Part shown: positions 8,600 to 16,766 of the stretch, one piece after another | Position numbering within the stretch: position 1 is the first letter of the stretch | How the letters are laid out: every line of letters starts with the position of its first letter | Assembly (NCBI GenBank): GCA_021799495.1 | Contig: JAJZAI010000029.1 | Span: forward strand, 1-42,504 | Reading direction: 5' to 3' | Length of the DNA stretch: 42,504 bases | Source: Deltaproteobacteria bacterium | GTDB taxonomy: Bacteria; Desulfobacterota; Binatia; Binatales; Binataceae | Notes under the pieces: generated by a model | The model's database searches: none | The model's input: only the letters and a program-made list of their open reading frames with translations | Told to the model about the DNA's origin: nothing | Position numbers and translations under genes: made by a program

Positions 8600-9816
8600 C
8601 CGAGCATTTCCAGCGCCATTGCGGCGACCCGGTCGGCGGCTCCGGGCGCTCCGAGCCGCGCGCGCACCGCCCGCAGCGCCGCGGCGGTTTCGGAGCGATG
8701 CGGCTCGGACAACATCGGCGCTGCCGCCGCGGCCAGATTTTCCGCCGTGACTTCCCGCTGGATCAGTTCCGGAACGATTCGCCGGCCCGCGAGGATGTTG
8801 GGCATGCCGATAAATTCCACCCCATGCACCAGCATCCGCGCCACTTGATAGGAAAGCGATGACATTTTGTACGCGATAACCATCGGGATGCCGAGCAGCG
8901 CCGTTTCGAGCGTCGCAGTCCCGGACGCGACCAGGGCGAGTTCGCTGGCCGCAATAATACTATACGTGTCGTCGCGAATAATATGCATCCCGTCCAGTCC
9001 GCCCGGCGGCGCCAGCGCGCGCAGATCGTCTTCGTCCAGAGTTGGAGCGAGCGCGATTGCTGGCGTGAGCCCGTTGCGTTCACGCAAAATGCGCGCCGCG
9101 CCGAGCATCGCCGGCAAGAGATATCTCACCTCGGCGCGCCGGCTGCCCGGCAATAGCGCGAGCGGCCGCGCATCGGCTGGCAGGCCATGACGCGCAAGGG
9201 TTTCCGCGCGGCCCTGGGCGGGCGCGACGCGGTCGAGCAGCGGATGGCCGACGAAGGTTACGTCGCCGCCGGCCTGCGCGTAAAGGTCGGCCTCGAACGG
9301 AAACACCACCGCCATCTTGCGCGTGCGGCGGACCAGCTTGCGAATTCTTCCGCGCCGCCACGCCCATACCTGCGGCAGGATGTAGTAGAGCACGGGAACG
9401 CCCGCGCGGCGCGCCACGCCCGCGAGCATCAGGTTGAATTCGGCGTAATCGATCAGCACCAGCAAATCGGGCGGGTCGCCGCGCAGGATTTTCCTGAGCA
9501 TGCGGAAAGCGCCGGCCGTGCGGCCGATCGTCGAACTTAATTCGGCCAGCCCGAGCCCGGCGATATCCTCCATCCGCACCAGCGCGCGCACGCGGCGCGC
9601 CCGCATCCGCTCGCCCGCGATTCCGAACAGCTCGCACTCCGGCGCGCGGCGCAGCAGCGCGGCGGCAAAATCCGCCCCGTGCAGATCGCCCGACGCCTCG
9701 CCGGCGACGATCATCACACGGCGGCGGGCGCGCGGTTCGGAATGCTGGGACACGATCGGCGGAGGTTCGGCGGGCATCGGCAGAGGATTTTGATCGATAC
9801 GCGGGGGCGGCGCCAT
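8593..9816 (-). CDS. lpxB: Lipid-A-disaccharide synthase
   Basis: This protein of about 407 residues condenses UDP-2,3-diacylglucosamine with lipid X to give the lipid A disaccharide. It is a GT-B enzyme (GT19) peripheral to the inner membrane. The start motif G-E-A-S-G-D-L-H-G (39-47 from the chosen start), D-Y-A-E-F-N, Y-Y-I-L-P-Q-V-W-A-W, L-L-P-G-S-R-x-x-E and the late S-G-T-A-T-L-E and Y-K-M-S motifs are all typical. The ATG at 9816 is chosen because it lies 16 bases after the upstream stop and has a weak GGGGCG ahead of it. ATGs at 9861 (inside the SCO gene) and 9777 are possible. The N-terminal 30 residues or so are Pro-rich and not part of the fold. Confidence 0.94.
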   Translation of the reverse strand: MAPPPRIDQNPLPMPAEPPPIVSQHSEPRARRRVMIVAGEASGDLHGADFAAALLRRAPECELFGIAGERMRARRVRALVRMEDIAGLGLAELSSTIGRTAGAFRMLRKILRGDPPDLLVLIDYAEFNLMLAGVARRAGVPVLYYILPQVWAWRRGRIRKLVRRTRKMAVVFPFEADLYAQAGGDVTFVGHPLLDRVAPAQGRAETLARHGLPADARPLALLPGSRRAEVRYLLPAMLGAARILRERNGLTPAIALAPTLDEDDLRALAPPGGLDGMHIIRDDTYSIIAASELALVASGTATLETALLGIPMVIAYKMSSLSYQVARMLVHGVEFIGMPNILAGRRIVPELIQREVTAENLAAAAAPMLSEPHRSETAAALRAVRARLGAPGAADRVAAMALEMLGC

Positions 9817-9832
9817 ACGCCCCGCGCCGTGG

Positions 9833-10480
9833 TCATCCGCGGGCGAGCGCGCGATCGACATCGGCGATCACGGCCTGCGGCGGCGCCTGAAGGATGTCAT
9901 AGATGCGCAACTGCCGGCCGTCCGCGCCCAGCAGAAACGCCGTCGCCACATGATTGATCACGCCGTCCGGCTGGCGTTCGCGCTTGAGCCGGTAGGCTTT
10001 GAGCAGCGCGTCTATATCCGCGGGCTTTCCGGTCAGGAACAACCAGCCGGGGTAATCCGCCTGATGCGTCTTGGCGTATTCGAGCAGTTGCGCCGGATGG
10101 TCGTGCCGGGGATCGATCGTCACCGACACCATCGTCAGCTTCGAGCCGAGCTCCGGCCCAAGCAGGCGCGCGATCTGAACGAAGTGCGCGGTCAGCAGCG
10201 GGCAAACGCTCGGGCATTGCGCGTAAATGAAATCGATCAGAACCGGCTTGCCTTTGAGCGCTTCGAGCGCGACCGGCCTGCCGTGTTGGTCGATCAGGCT
10301 GAGCGCGGGCAGGCCGTTCGCGGGATTGTTAGCGGGATATGAGCCGTCGGAATTCTGAGCCGCGTCCGGGGGCGGCGGCGCGATGTTGCTCTGGCATCCG
10401 GGCAGCGCGCCCAGACTGAAGACTATCGCGAGCGCGATCGCAACCCGGCGGAAGCGATCGGTAAACGTTGGCCTGCGCAT
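9833..10480 (-). CDS. SCO1/SenC family copper-binding lipoprotein
   Basis: This 215-residue thioredoxin-fold protein of the SCO1/SenC/PrrC family has the copper-binding C-P-S-V-C motif (C89, C93) and the distant ligand His in N-H-V-A (H177). The N-terminus is a lipoprotein signal with the lipobox L-P-G-C (Cys29), so it should be anchored on the periplasmic side. The family delivers copper or manages thiols for the CuA site of cytochrome oxidase. Its place inside the lipid A operon, between the Gfo/Idh/MocA gene and lpxB, is unusual, and no oxidase gene is in the window. The ATG at 10480 gives the cleanest signal peptide. An in-frame ATG at 10522 only adds 14 residues with no support. Confidence 0.92.
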   Translation of the reverse strand: MRRPTFTDRFRRVAIALAIVFSLGALPGCQSNIAPPPPDAAQNSDGSYPANNPANGLPALSLIDQHGRPVALEALKGKPVLIDFIYAQCPSVCPLLTAHFVQIARLLGPELGSKLTMVSVTIDPRHDHPAQLLEYAKTHQADYPGWLFLTGKPADIDALLKAYRLKRERQPDGVINHVATAFLLGADGRQLRIYDILQAPPQAVIADVDRALARG

Positions 10481-10553
10481 CGACAAAATTATCGCGCCGG
10501 CCCCTCGCCGGGCCTGCGCCAATCTTTTATCCTCGCGCGCGCCAGCGGCGGGA

Positions 10554-11504
10554 TCAACCGGTGGCCGCCGATTCCATGGCGAGCCGGATCCGCTCGCTCA
10601 ATTCCATCACGCGCAACCCGTCGTCGGCCGTCACCGGCGGCGGCGTGCGATCGCGCACGCTGGCCACGAACGCGGCGATTTCGTCGCGCAACGGATCGGC
10701 CTCGCCGAGGTCGATCTGTTCGGCCGAAATGGTTGGGAAAGCCGCGCCGGGCGCGGGCGGGCTTTTGCGGTAAATCTGGATCCGGCGCGCCTCGTAATCG
10801 ACCGAGATATAAGCGTCGGGCTGGAAGAAACGAATTTTCCGCTCGCGGCGCGGTGCCACGCGGCTGGCGTTGAGGTTCGCGATGAGTCCGTTGGCGAACC
10901 GGATCCGCGCGTTCGCGACGTCGATTTGATCGGTCAGCACCGCGACGCCGAGCGCTTCGAGCGCCGTCACCTCGGACGCGCCGGTGACGCATTGGATGAC
11001 GTCGAGATCGTGCACCATCAGATCGAGCACCACGTCGACATCGACGCCGCGTTCCGTGAACGGCGCCAGCCGATGGCACTCGACGAAGCGCGGCGCCGCG
11101 ACCATCGACCTGAGCCGCAGCACCGCGGGATTGAACCGCTCAAGATGGCCGACCTGCAGGATACGGCCGGTGCGCCGCGCGATTTCCTTCAGATCGCGCG
11201 CCTCGGCGAAGGTCGCGGCCATCGGCTTTTCGACCAGCACGTCGATTCCCGCCGCCATCAATTCCGAGGCGATCTCGTGATGGCTCACGCCCGGCGCCGC
11301 GACGCTCGCCAAATCCACTTTTCCGGCCAGCTCGCGATGGCCTCTGGCTGCGCTGGCGCCCAATTCCGCCGCGAGGGCGCGCGCTCTTTGCGGGTCGATA
11401 TCGGCCACATGCGTGAGCCGCACGCCTTCGATCGCGGCGTATTTGCGGGCGTGAAAAGCGCCCAGCCGGCCCGCGCCGATCACCGCGGCGCGCAACTCAG
11501 GCAT
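10554..11504 (-). CDS. Gfo/Idh/MocA family NAD(P)-dependent sugar oxidoreductase
   Basis: This 316-residue protein has an N-terminal Rossmann fold with G-A-G-R-L-G (10-15), the E-K-P motif (92-94) and a C-terminal Gfo/Idh/MocA substrate domain with H-D-L-D-V near the active site. Genes of this family often sit beside lpxI and lpxA in deltaproteobacterial lipid A operons. In Acidithiobacillus and Leptospira a related enzyme, GnnA, oxidises UDP-GlcNAc at C3 so that GnnB can aminate it for 3-amino lipid A. A GnnA-like role is therefore possible, but no gnnB-type aminotransferase is in the window. The start overlaps lpxI by 8 bases. The substrate is an inference from context only. Confidence 0.88.
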   Translation of the reverse strand: MPELRAAVIGAGRLGAFHARKYAAIEGVRLTHVADIDPQRARALAAELGASAARGHRELAGKVDLASVAAPGVSHHEIASELMAAGIDVLVEKPMAATFAEARDLKEIARRTGRILQVGHLERFNPAVLRLRSMVAAPRFVECHRLAPFTERGVDVDVVLDLMVHDLDVIQCVTGASEVTALEALGVAVLTDQIDVANARIRFANGLIANLNASRVAPRRERKIRFFQPDAYISVDYEARRIQIYRKSPPAPGAAFPTISAEQIDLGEADPLRDEIAAFVASVRDRTPPPVTADDGLRVMELSERIRLAMESAATG

Positions 11505-12300
11505 GGCCGAATACCGTCACGCCGAGCGCCTGCGCGCGCGCCAGCGTCGCCTCGCGCTCCAGTATCATCGCGCCGCCCGCTTCGAGCCCAAGCATCGACG
11601 CGCCGATTTCTCCGAGCAAATCGATCGTCGCCGGACCGATCGCCGGCCGATCGAACCTCAGATCCTGCCCGGGTTTGGCGGCTTTCGCGACGACCAGTCC
11701 GCGGCCCATCAGCGCGGCTGCGCGCCGCAGCGCGGCGTCGGTGCCTTCGACCGCCTCGACCGCCGCGACGATTCCGTCGCGCACGGCGACCGCCTGGCCA
11801 ACGTCGTATGGACCCAGCGCGCGCATCACGCCGAAAGCCAGCTCCAAATCTTTCAGTTGCGCGGCGGTGGGCGCCGGACCCGCTTCGAGGCCTGGCCGCG
11901 CCAGCAGATTGTCAACCATCGGCGCCGGATCGATCACCGGAATTCCGTCGGCCTCGATCTCTCCCGCGAGCGCGCGCAGCACCGCGTCGTCGCTGAACCG
12001 GCCCACGCGCGCGAGCATCGCCAGCGCGCGGGCGTCCGGAGCGAACGAATCGGCGAGCCGTGCGCGCGAAATTCCGCCCGCCATCGCGGCTTGTTCGACG
12101 CCGCCCGACTTGAGCGCGTCGATCATACGTTGCAGCTCGCCGATTTTGATCCATTCGATTCGATCGACCAGCGTTGCGAGCCGCCGATCGGTCTCGTTCA
12201 GATGCGCGACGGCGATAATGCTGATTCCGTGGCGGCGCGCGGCGCGGGCGACTTCAAGCGGGAAAACTCCGTTGCCGGCGATCAGGCCAAGCCTATTCAC
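11497..12300 (-). CDS. lpxI: UDP-2,3-diacylglucosamine pyrophosphatase, LpxI type (DUF1009)
   Basis: This 267-residue protein hydrolyses UDP-2,3-diacylglucosamine to lipid X, the step done by LpxH in Escherichia coli and by LpxI in Alphaproteobacteria and many deltaproteobacterial lineages. The N-terminal L-G-L-I-A-G-N-G-V-F-P motif and the D-G-I-V-A-A-V-E-A-V-E-G-T-D motif in the second half are family hallmarks. The start is GTG at 12300, overlapping the end of lpxA by 8 bases. It lies directly after lpxA and upstream of the Gfo/Idh/MocA gene and lpxB, so the pathway genes are adjacent. Confidence 0.94.
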   Translation of the reverse strand: MNRLGLIAGNGVFPLEVARAARRHGISIIAVAHLNETDRRLATLVDRIEWIKIGELQRMIDALKSGGVEQAAMAGGISRARLADSFAPDARALAMLARVGRFSDDAVLRALAGEIEADGIPVIDPAPMVDNLLARPGLEAGPAPTAAQLKDLELAFGVMRALGPYDVGQAVAVRDGIVAAVEAVEGTDAALRRAAALMGRGLVVAKAAKPGQDLRFDRPAIGPATIDLLGEIGASMLGLEAGGAMILEREATLARAQALGVTVFGHA

Positions 12301-13084
12301 GTTCCCGGCCTACGACGCCGCGATCGGAGCGGGCGATAAAATCGACCAGCCGGCGGACTTCGGGCACCCCGCCGGATTCCTCCAGCACTTGGCGCATCGC
12401 GTCTTCGCGCAGCAGCTTGCCGTAAAAGAGCGTGCGGAAAGCGCCGCGCAGCGCCGCGATCGTCTCGGCATTGAAGCCCCGGCGCTCCAGCCCGGTGGCG
12501 TTCACTCCCACCAGCCGCGCGCGGTCGCCGGCGACCATCGAGTACGGCGGCACGTCCTGCGCCACTTTCGATCCCGCGGCGACAATCGCGTGCGCGCCGA
12601 TCCGGCTGAACTGATGGACGCCGCACATGCCCGCCGTGACCACCCATTCTTCAAGCACGCAGTGGCCGGCGAGCTCGGTCGAGTTGGCGATAATCGAATG
12701 ATCGCCGATCGAACAGTCGTGCGCGACGTGCACGTAATTCATCAGCAGCACGTCGTTGCCGATCCGCGTCACCATCCCGCCGCCTTCGGTGCCGCGATGG
12801 ATCGTGGTGAATTCGCGAATGCGGTTGCCGTCGCCGATGATCAGCCGCGAAGGTTCGCCGCGATACTTCAGGTCCTGCGGCTCGGCGCCGATCGACGCGA
12901 ACTGGAAGATGCGGTTGCCCGCGCCGATCGTCGTGTCGCCTTCGATCACGGCATACGGACCGATTACGGTGCGCGCGCCGATTCGCGCTTGCGGCCCGAT
13001 CACGGCGCCCGGCCCGACCTCGACCGACGAATCGAGCTCGGCGCGCCGGTCGATCACCGCCGCAGGATGGATCCGGCCGCCTAT
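12293..13084 (-). CDS. lpxA: UDP-N-acetylglucosamine acyltransferase, probable ATA start
   Basis: This is the first enzyme of lipid A synthesis, a trimeric left-handed beta-helix acyltransferase. The hexapeptide repeats, the F-A-S-I-G-A-E-P-Q-D-L-K-Y block and the catalytic-loop H-V-A-H-D (His125 type) are intact. The conserved N-terminus G-G-R-I-H-P-A-A-V-I-D lies just after the fabZ stop, but no ATG, GTG or TTG is in phase there. The codon that fits is ATA at 13084-13082: it overlaps the fabZ TAG as ATAG, has GGAGGGG 8 bases upstream, and gives 263 residues, close to the 262 of E. coli LpxA. The nearest in-phase standard codon upstream is a GTG near 13170, deep in fabZ. The start call is an inference; the gene identity is firm. 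Confidence 0.93.
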   Translation of the reverse strand: MGGRIHPAAVIDRRAELDSSVEVGPGAVIGPQARIGARTVIGPYAVIEGDTTIGAGNRIFQFASIGAEPQDLKYRGEPSRLIIGDGNRIREFTTIHRGTEGGGMVTRIGNDVLLMNYVHVAHDCSIGDHSIIANSTELAGHCVLEEWVVTAGMCGVHQFSRIGAHAIVAAGSKVAQDVPPYSMVAGDRARLVGVNATGLERRGFNAETIAALRGAFRTLFYGKLLREDAMRQVLEESGGVPEVRRLVDFIARSDRGVVGRERE

Positions 13085-13530
13085 GGTAGTCGCCCCTCCA
13101 CTTCCATCGCGGATAAATCGGCCTCCGCCGCCAGCTCGTCGCCCACCCGCGCCTCGCCATGCATCTTCCACAAGGGATGGTGATGCTTGATCAGGCGAAT
13201 CTCCATCCGCAACTGATCCCCCGGCCCGACCTGGCGGCGAAAGCGCACCTTGTCGAGTCCGGTCAGCATGAACATGCTGCGCCGTTCGCCGATCAGCGAA
13301 ATCGCCAGAATCGCCGCCGATTGCGCCAGCGCTTCGCAAATCAGCACCCCCGGCATCACCGGATAGCCGGGGAAATGGCCGACGAAGAACGGCTCGTTGA
13401 CGGTCACGTTCTTGAGCGTCACCGCCCGTTCGCCGTCAAGCTCGACGACCCGATCGACCAGCAAAAAGGGATAGCGATGCGGGAGCAGGCCGAGGATGCG
13501 GCCGAGCTCGCTCTGGTTCCGAATCGCCAC
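13081..13530 (-). CDS. fabZ: (3R)-hydroxyacyl-ACP dehydratase
   Basis: This 149-residue hotdog-fold dehydratase of type II fatty acid synthesis removes water from 3-hydroxyacyl-ACP and competes with LpxA and LpxD for the same substrate pool. The motif L-L-P-H-R-Y-P-F-L-L-V-D opens the protein. The catalytic His52 lies in G-H-F-P-G-Y-P-V-M-P-G-V and the catalytic Glu66 in C-E-A-L-A-Q. The start is GTG at 13530, 24 bases after the ompH stop. Its last bases double as the translation-initiation region of lpxA, since the GGAGGGG ahead of lpxA is inside the fabZ codons for V-E-G. Confidence 0.96.
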   Translation of the reverse strand: MAIRNQSELGRILGLLPHRYPFLLVDRVVELDGERAVTLKNVTVNEPFFVGHFPGYPVMPGVLICEALAQSAAILAISLIGERRSMFMLTGLDKVRFRRQVGPGDQLRMEIRLIKHHHPLWKMHGEARVGDELAAEADLSAMEVEGRLP

Positions 13531-13554
13531 GATTATTCGCTTCGCCCCGCAAAC

Positions 13555-14193
13555 CTATTTGGAGATCGTCGAACGCCCCGAGTCGATGGACGACGAAGCG
13601 GGAGGCGCGCCGCCGCCGGCCCTCGACCCAAAACTTGTGGCGCCGGGGTTTTGCCCGGCCGCGGCCGCCAGCGAACCCGGCTTCACGTTCATCGCGTCAT
13701 AAGCGCGGATCACCTGGTCCGTGATGTCGATCGAAGGGGTCGCCCACAGCAGACTGCCCTTCTCCATCACCATGGTGTAACCGTCGCGCCGGCCGATTTG
13801 CTGCGCCACCATCGCCAAATCGCGCACGATCGCGCCGGTCATCTGCCGGTCGCGCTGCTGGAGTTCTTCGCTCGAGGTTTTATAGTCCGCCTGGAAATCG
13901 CGCAGCTTCTTGGCGTATTCGTTTTCGACGTTCTGGCGCTCGTCAGGCTGCATGAGCGAACCTTTCTTTTCAATCTCGTCCTTAAGGGACTGAACTTCGC
14001 TTTGCTCGCGTTCGAGTTGCGATTGCACGCGCTGGAGGCGGGACTTGAATTCGGCACTCGCGACCTTGCCGTTGCGGCAGTCGTTCAGCGCGCGCTGGAT
14101 ATCGACGAAGGCGAGCTTTTCCTCGGCGTGCGCTGCGCCGGCGGCCATAATTGCTGCGAGCGCCAGCGCGGCGACCATAAAACGTTGCCTCAT
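13555..14193 (-). CDS. skp: OmpH/Skp-like periplasmic chaperone
   Basis: This 212-residue exported protein has a signal peptide (M-R-Q-R-F followed by a long hydrophobic stretch and A-A-H-A), the family start F-V-D-I-Q-R-A-L-N, and a long charged coiled-coil region that forms the tentacles of the Skp trimer. It would hold unfolded outer-membrane proteins on the way to BamA. The C-terminal 40 residues or so are Gly/Ala/Ser-rich and go beyond the usual Skp end. The ATG at 14193 is preferred because AGGAGG (14207-14212) precedes it and it starts the signal peptide. It lies 97 bases downstream of bamA, as in most Gram-negative genomes. Confidence 0.92.
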   Translation of the reverse strand: MRQRFMVAALALAAIMAAGAAHAEEKLAFVDIQRALNDCRNGKVASAEFKSRLQRVQSQLEREQSEVQSLKDEIEKKGSLMQPDERQNVENEYAKKLRDFQADYKTSSEELQQRDRQMTGAIVRDLAMVAQQIGRRDGYTMVMEKGSLLWATPSIDITDQVIRAYDAMNVKPGSLAAAAGQNPGATSFGSRAGGGAPPASSSIDSGRSTISK

Positions 14194-14289
14194 ACGAGCC
14201 TGCGTTCCTCCTGAGCCGTTGTGCGAAATTCCGCGCCGCACCAGCGCGCGATCCAATCCCGTCATCAAAGCAGCTTCACCAAACTTGCG

Positions 14290-16656
14290 CTAGAGCGGGG
14301 CGCCAGCGCCGAAATCGAACACTTCGGGTTGATCGTTGGGCCGCGGGTTGATCGGTTTAGCCACGTCCACCGCGATCGGTCCGAAGGGCGATTTCCAGCG
14401 GATGCCGACGCCATAGGCCGCCTGCAGCGAGGTGAGCGAAGGCGTTTGGTGCAGGTAGTACGCCTGTCCGGAATCCAGGAAGAGGGCGCCCCGCAGTCCG
14501 AGCTCGGTCAAAATCGGGAAAGTGGTTTCCGCGCTCATCAGCAGTTCCTGGCTGCCACCCACCTGCTGCACCGCGAACGGCACGCCCTGCTGATTGTATA
14601 AAGTGACTTGCGGACCCAGCGAGTAGATCTCATAGCCCCGCACGTCGCCTTCGCCGCCCAATCCGCCCGGAAAGAAGCGCTCGAACAGCGGAAGTTCGCC
14701 GCCATTCGGACCGCCGAGACTCGTTCCGATGCCATAGGTCACGCCGGGCGAAAACACCCACTCGCCCCATTTCGGGCTTTTGATATACGGAAAGAAAAAC
14801 CGGGTATGGAACACGCCTTTGACAAACGCCTGTCCGCCCAGCCCGGCGATTTCCATATTCAGGCTCTCGACCGAACCGCTGCGCGGATCGGTCGGATTAT
14901 CCACCGTGAAGCGCTTGATGCTCGGCATCAGTTCCGAAACCTTCCAGTAGCCGGCCCATCGCGAAATGCCGAAGGTGGTGAACGGCGCAAGGCCGCTGAT
15001 GCCGATGCTTTGGAACTGATAACCCAGGCCGGCGGTCGTGTTATCGAGCGAAAAAGGCCCGATTTTGCTCAAGCCCAGTTCCGAAAGCGGATAGGTCGTG
15101 TTAAGCGCGAAACCCGCGTTGGTCTGATCGAACGAAAATAGATAGAGCTCGTTGTAGGACAGTGATGGGCTCACCGAAAGCGGAATGTCGAGGAACCACG
15201 GCTCGGTGTAGGTCAGGCTGTAGTCTTGGTACAGGAATCCGATTTCCGCGTCTGCGGAAACCGATTCGCCGCCTCCGAACAGATTCGAATTGCCGATGCT
15301 GAAGTTGCCAAAAACCGACGTGTAGCTGTCGTATCCGCCGCCGATTTGCAGCGACGCCGTGTTCGCCTCCTGCACGGCGATATCCAAATCGATCGTGTCC
15401 GGCGACTGGCCGGGCGAAGTCGTGATGCGCGTGTTCGAGAAATAGCCCAGCGAATCCAACTGGCGCTTGGATTGCTGGATTTTCGACGTTGAATAGGGCT
15501 CCTGCTCCTGAATCGCAAGCTCCCGCCGGATCACCTTGTCCGAGGTTTTGGTGTTGCCGGTGATGTTGATCCGGTCCACCACGACTTCGCGGCCGGGATT
15601 GACATCGAAATTGACGTTGACCGTCCGCGCCGCCGGATCGATCTGCGTGCGCGGATCGACGTTGACGTAGGCGTACCCACGATTCGAATAGAAATCCGAC
15701 AGCGTCAGCACGTCGTGCTGCATCGTCGTGCCGCTGAACACCGAGCCGGGCTTGAGCGTGAGCCGCTTGAGCAGGTCCTTGCGCGGGACCCTCAGATCGC
15801 CAACCACATCGACCGCGCCGACATGATATTGCGGCCCTTCGTCGATATAGAACGTCACGGTCAGCGAGTCGCCGTGGCGCTTCACCACTGGATCGGCGAC
15901 GTGCGCGTTGAGGTACCCCTCGTCATAATAAAGACCCGTAATCCGATCGACGTCGTCGAGCAGTTTCTTCTGGTCGAGTATGCCGGTCTTGAAAAAGAAG
16001 CTCAGCCAGTTGTGCTGATGCGTGGTGATCGAGTCCATCAGCGTGCTTGACGCGATGTGCTTGTTGCCGACGAACTTGATCGCCGAAATCGAGACGATCG
16101 GCCCTTCGACCACGTCGAACACGCCGATCGCCGTATTCTGCGGTCCCGGCACCGTGCGAAACGTGATCTTTGCGTCGAGATAGCCCTTGTCCTGATAGAG
16201 CACCTTGAGATTCTGGATCGTCGCCTGCACCCGCCCGGGATCGAGGATCGATCCGCCATGCAGCTTCACCGCGTTGATCACGCTGTCCTGGTTGGGCTTC
16301 AGCGCCTTCATTCCGCCGAAGCGCACGTCGGTGATCAGCGGCCGTTCGCGCACGTCGAAAATCAGCACGGTGTTGGCGCCCTGCTGCTCCTCGTGCGCCG
16401 TGACATAATCGAAAAATCCCATCCGGTAGATCGCCTTGATATCGCGGTCCACCGTCGCCGGATCGAGCGGAAGGCCCGGTTTCGACTCTATATGCAGCAG
16501 AATGGCGTCGGTTTCGACGCGCTGGTTTCCAACGATCTTGATTTGGCTGATGATCGGAGCGCCGCCCTGCGCCCGCGCGACCGCCGCGCAGAGCATGACC
16601 AATGAGATCGACGCGGCGATCATGCCAGCGAAGTTTGAGTAATTTTCGCGTTTCAA
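14290..16656 (-). CDS. bamA: Outer membrane protein assembly factor BamA
   Basis: This protein of about 788 residues is the Omp85-family insertase of the outer membrane. After a signal peptide ending A-A-V-A-R-A come five POTRA domains and a C-terminal 16-strand barrel with the conserved V-R-G-Y motif (residues D-V-R-G-Y-E). The last residues, V-F-D-F-G-A-G-A-P-L, end in Leu rather than the usual aromatic residue. Start choice: the TTG at 16656 gives a Lys/Arg-containing n-region and has AGGG 6 bases upstream. The ATG at 16623 gives a signal without positive charge. A GTG at 16770 overlaps the lolD stop but adds 38 unlikely residues. The gene lies between lolD and ompH. Confidence 0.95.
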   Translation of the reverse strand: MKRENYSNFAGMIAASISLVMLCAAVARAQGGAPIISQIKIVGNQRVETDAILLHIESKPGLPLDPATVDRDIKAIYRMGFFDYVTAHEEQQGANTVLIFDVRERPLITDVRFGGMKALKPNQDSVINAVKLHGGSILDPGRVQATIQNLKVLYQDKGYLDAKITFRTVPGPQNTAIGVFDVVEGPIVSISAIKFVGNKHIASSTLMDSITTHQHNWLSFFFKTGILDQKKLLDDVDRITGLYYDEGYLNAHVADPVVKRHGDSLTVTFYIDEGPQYHVGAVDVVGDLRVPRKDLLKRLTLKPGSVFSGTTMQHDVLTLSDFYSNRGYAYVNVDPRTQIDPAARTVNVNFDVNPGREVVVDRINITGNTKTSDKVIRRELAIQEQEPYSTSKIQQSKRQLDSLGYFSNTRITTSPGQSPDTIDLDIAVQEANTASLQIGGGYDSYTSVFGNFSIGNSNLFGGGESVSADAEIGFLYQDYSLTYTEPWFLDIPLSVSPSLSYNELYLFSFDQTNAGFALNTTYPLSELGLSKIGPFSLDNTTAGLGYQFQSIGISGLAPFTTFGISRWAGYWKVSELMPSIKRFTVDNPTDPRSGSVESLNMEIAGLGGQAFVKGVFHTRFFFPYIKSPKWGEWVFSPGVTYGIGTSLGGPNGGELPLFERFFPGGLGGEGDVRGYEIYSLGPQVTLYNQQGVPFAVQQVGGSQELLMSAETTFPILTELGLRGALFLDSGQAYYLHQTPSLTSLQAAYGVGIRWKSPFGPIAVDVAKPINPRPNDQPEVFDFGAGAPL

Positions 16657-16766
16657 CGGCGCCCTGAGCGTTTCCACCTGCGACGATCCACCCCGCGGCG
16701 GCGACCAACCTAGCCAATCGCAATACGCAAGTAAACCAAGCGCGCGCGGCAAGTGAAAACTCGCCG

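Noticed and set aside
10383-11996. Plus-strand open frame of about 537 codons opposite SCO, Gfo/Idh/MocA and lpxI
   Set aside because: It spans three recognised genes on the other strand and has no domain.
11675-13183. Plus-strand frame of about 502 codons opposite lpxI and lpxA
   Set aside because: Ser/Arg/Ala-rich shadow of recognised genes, no family.
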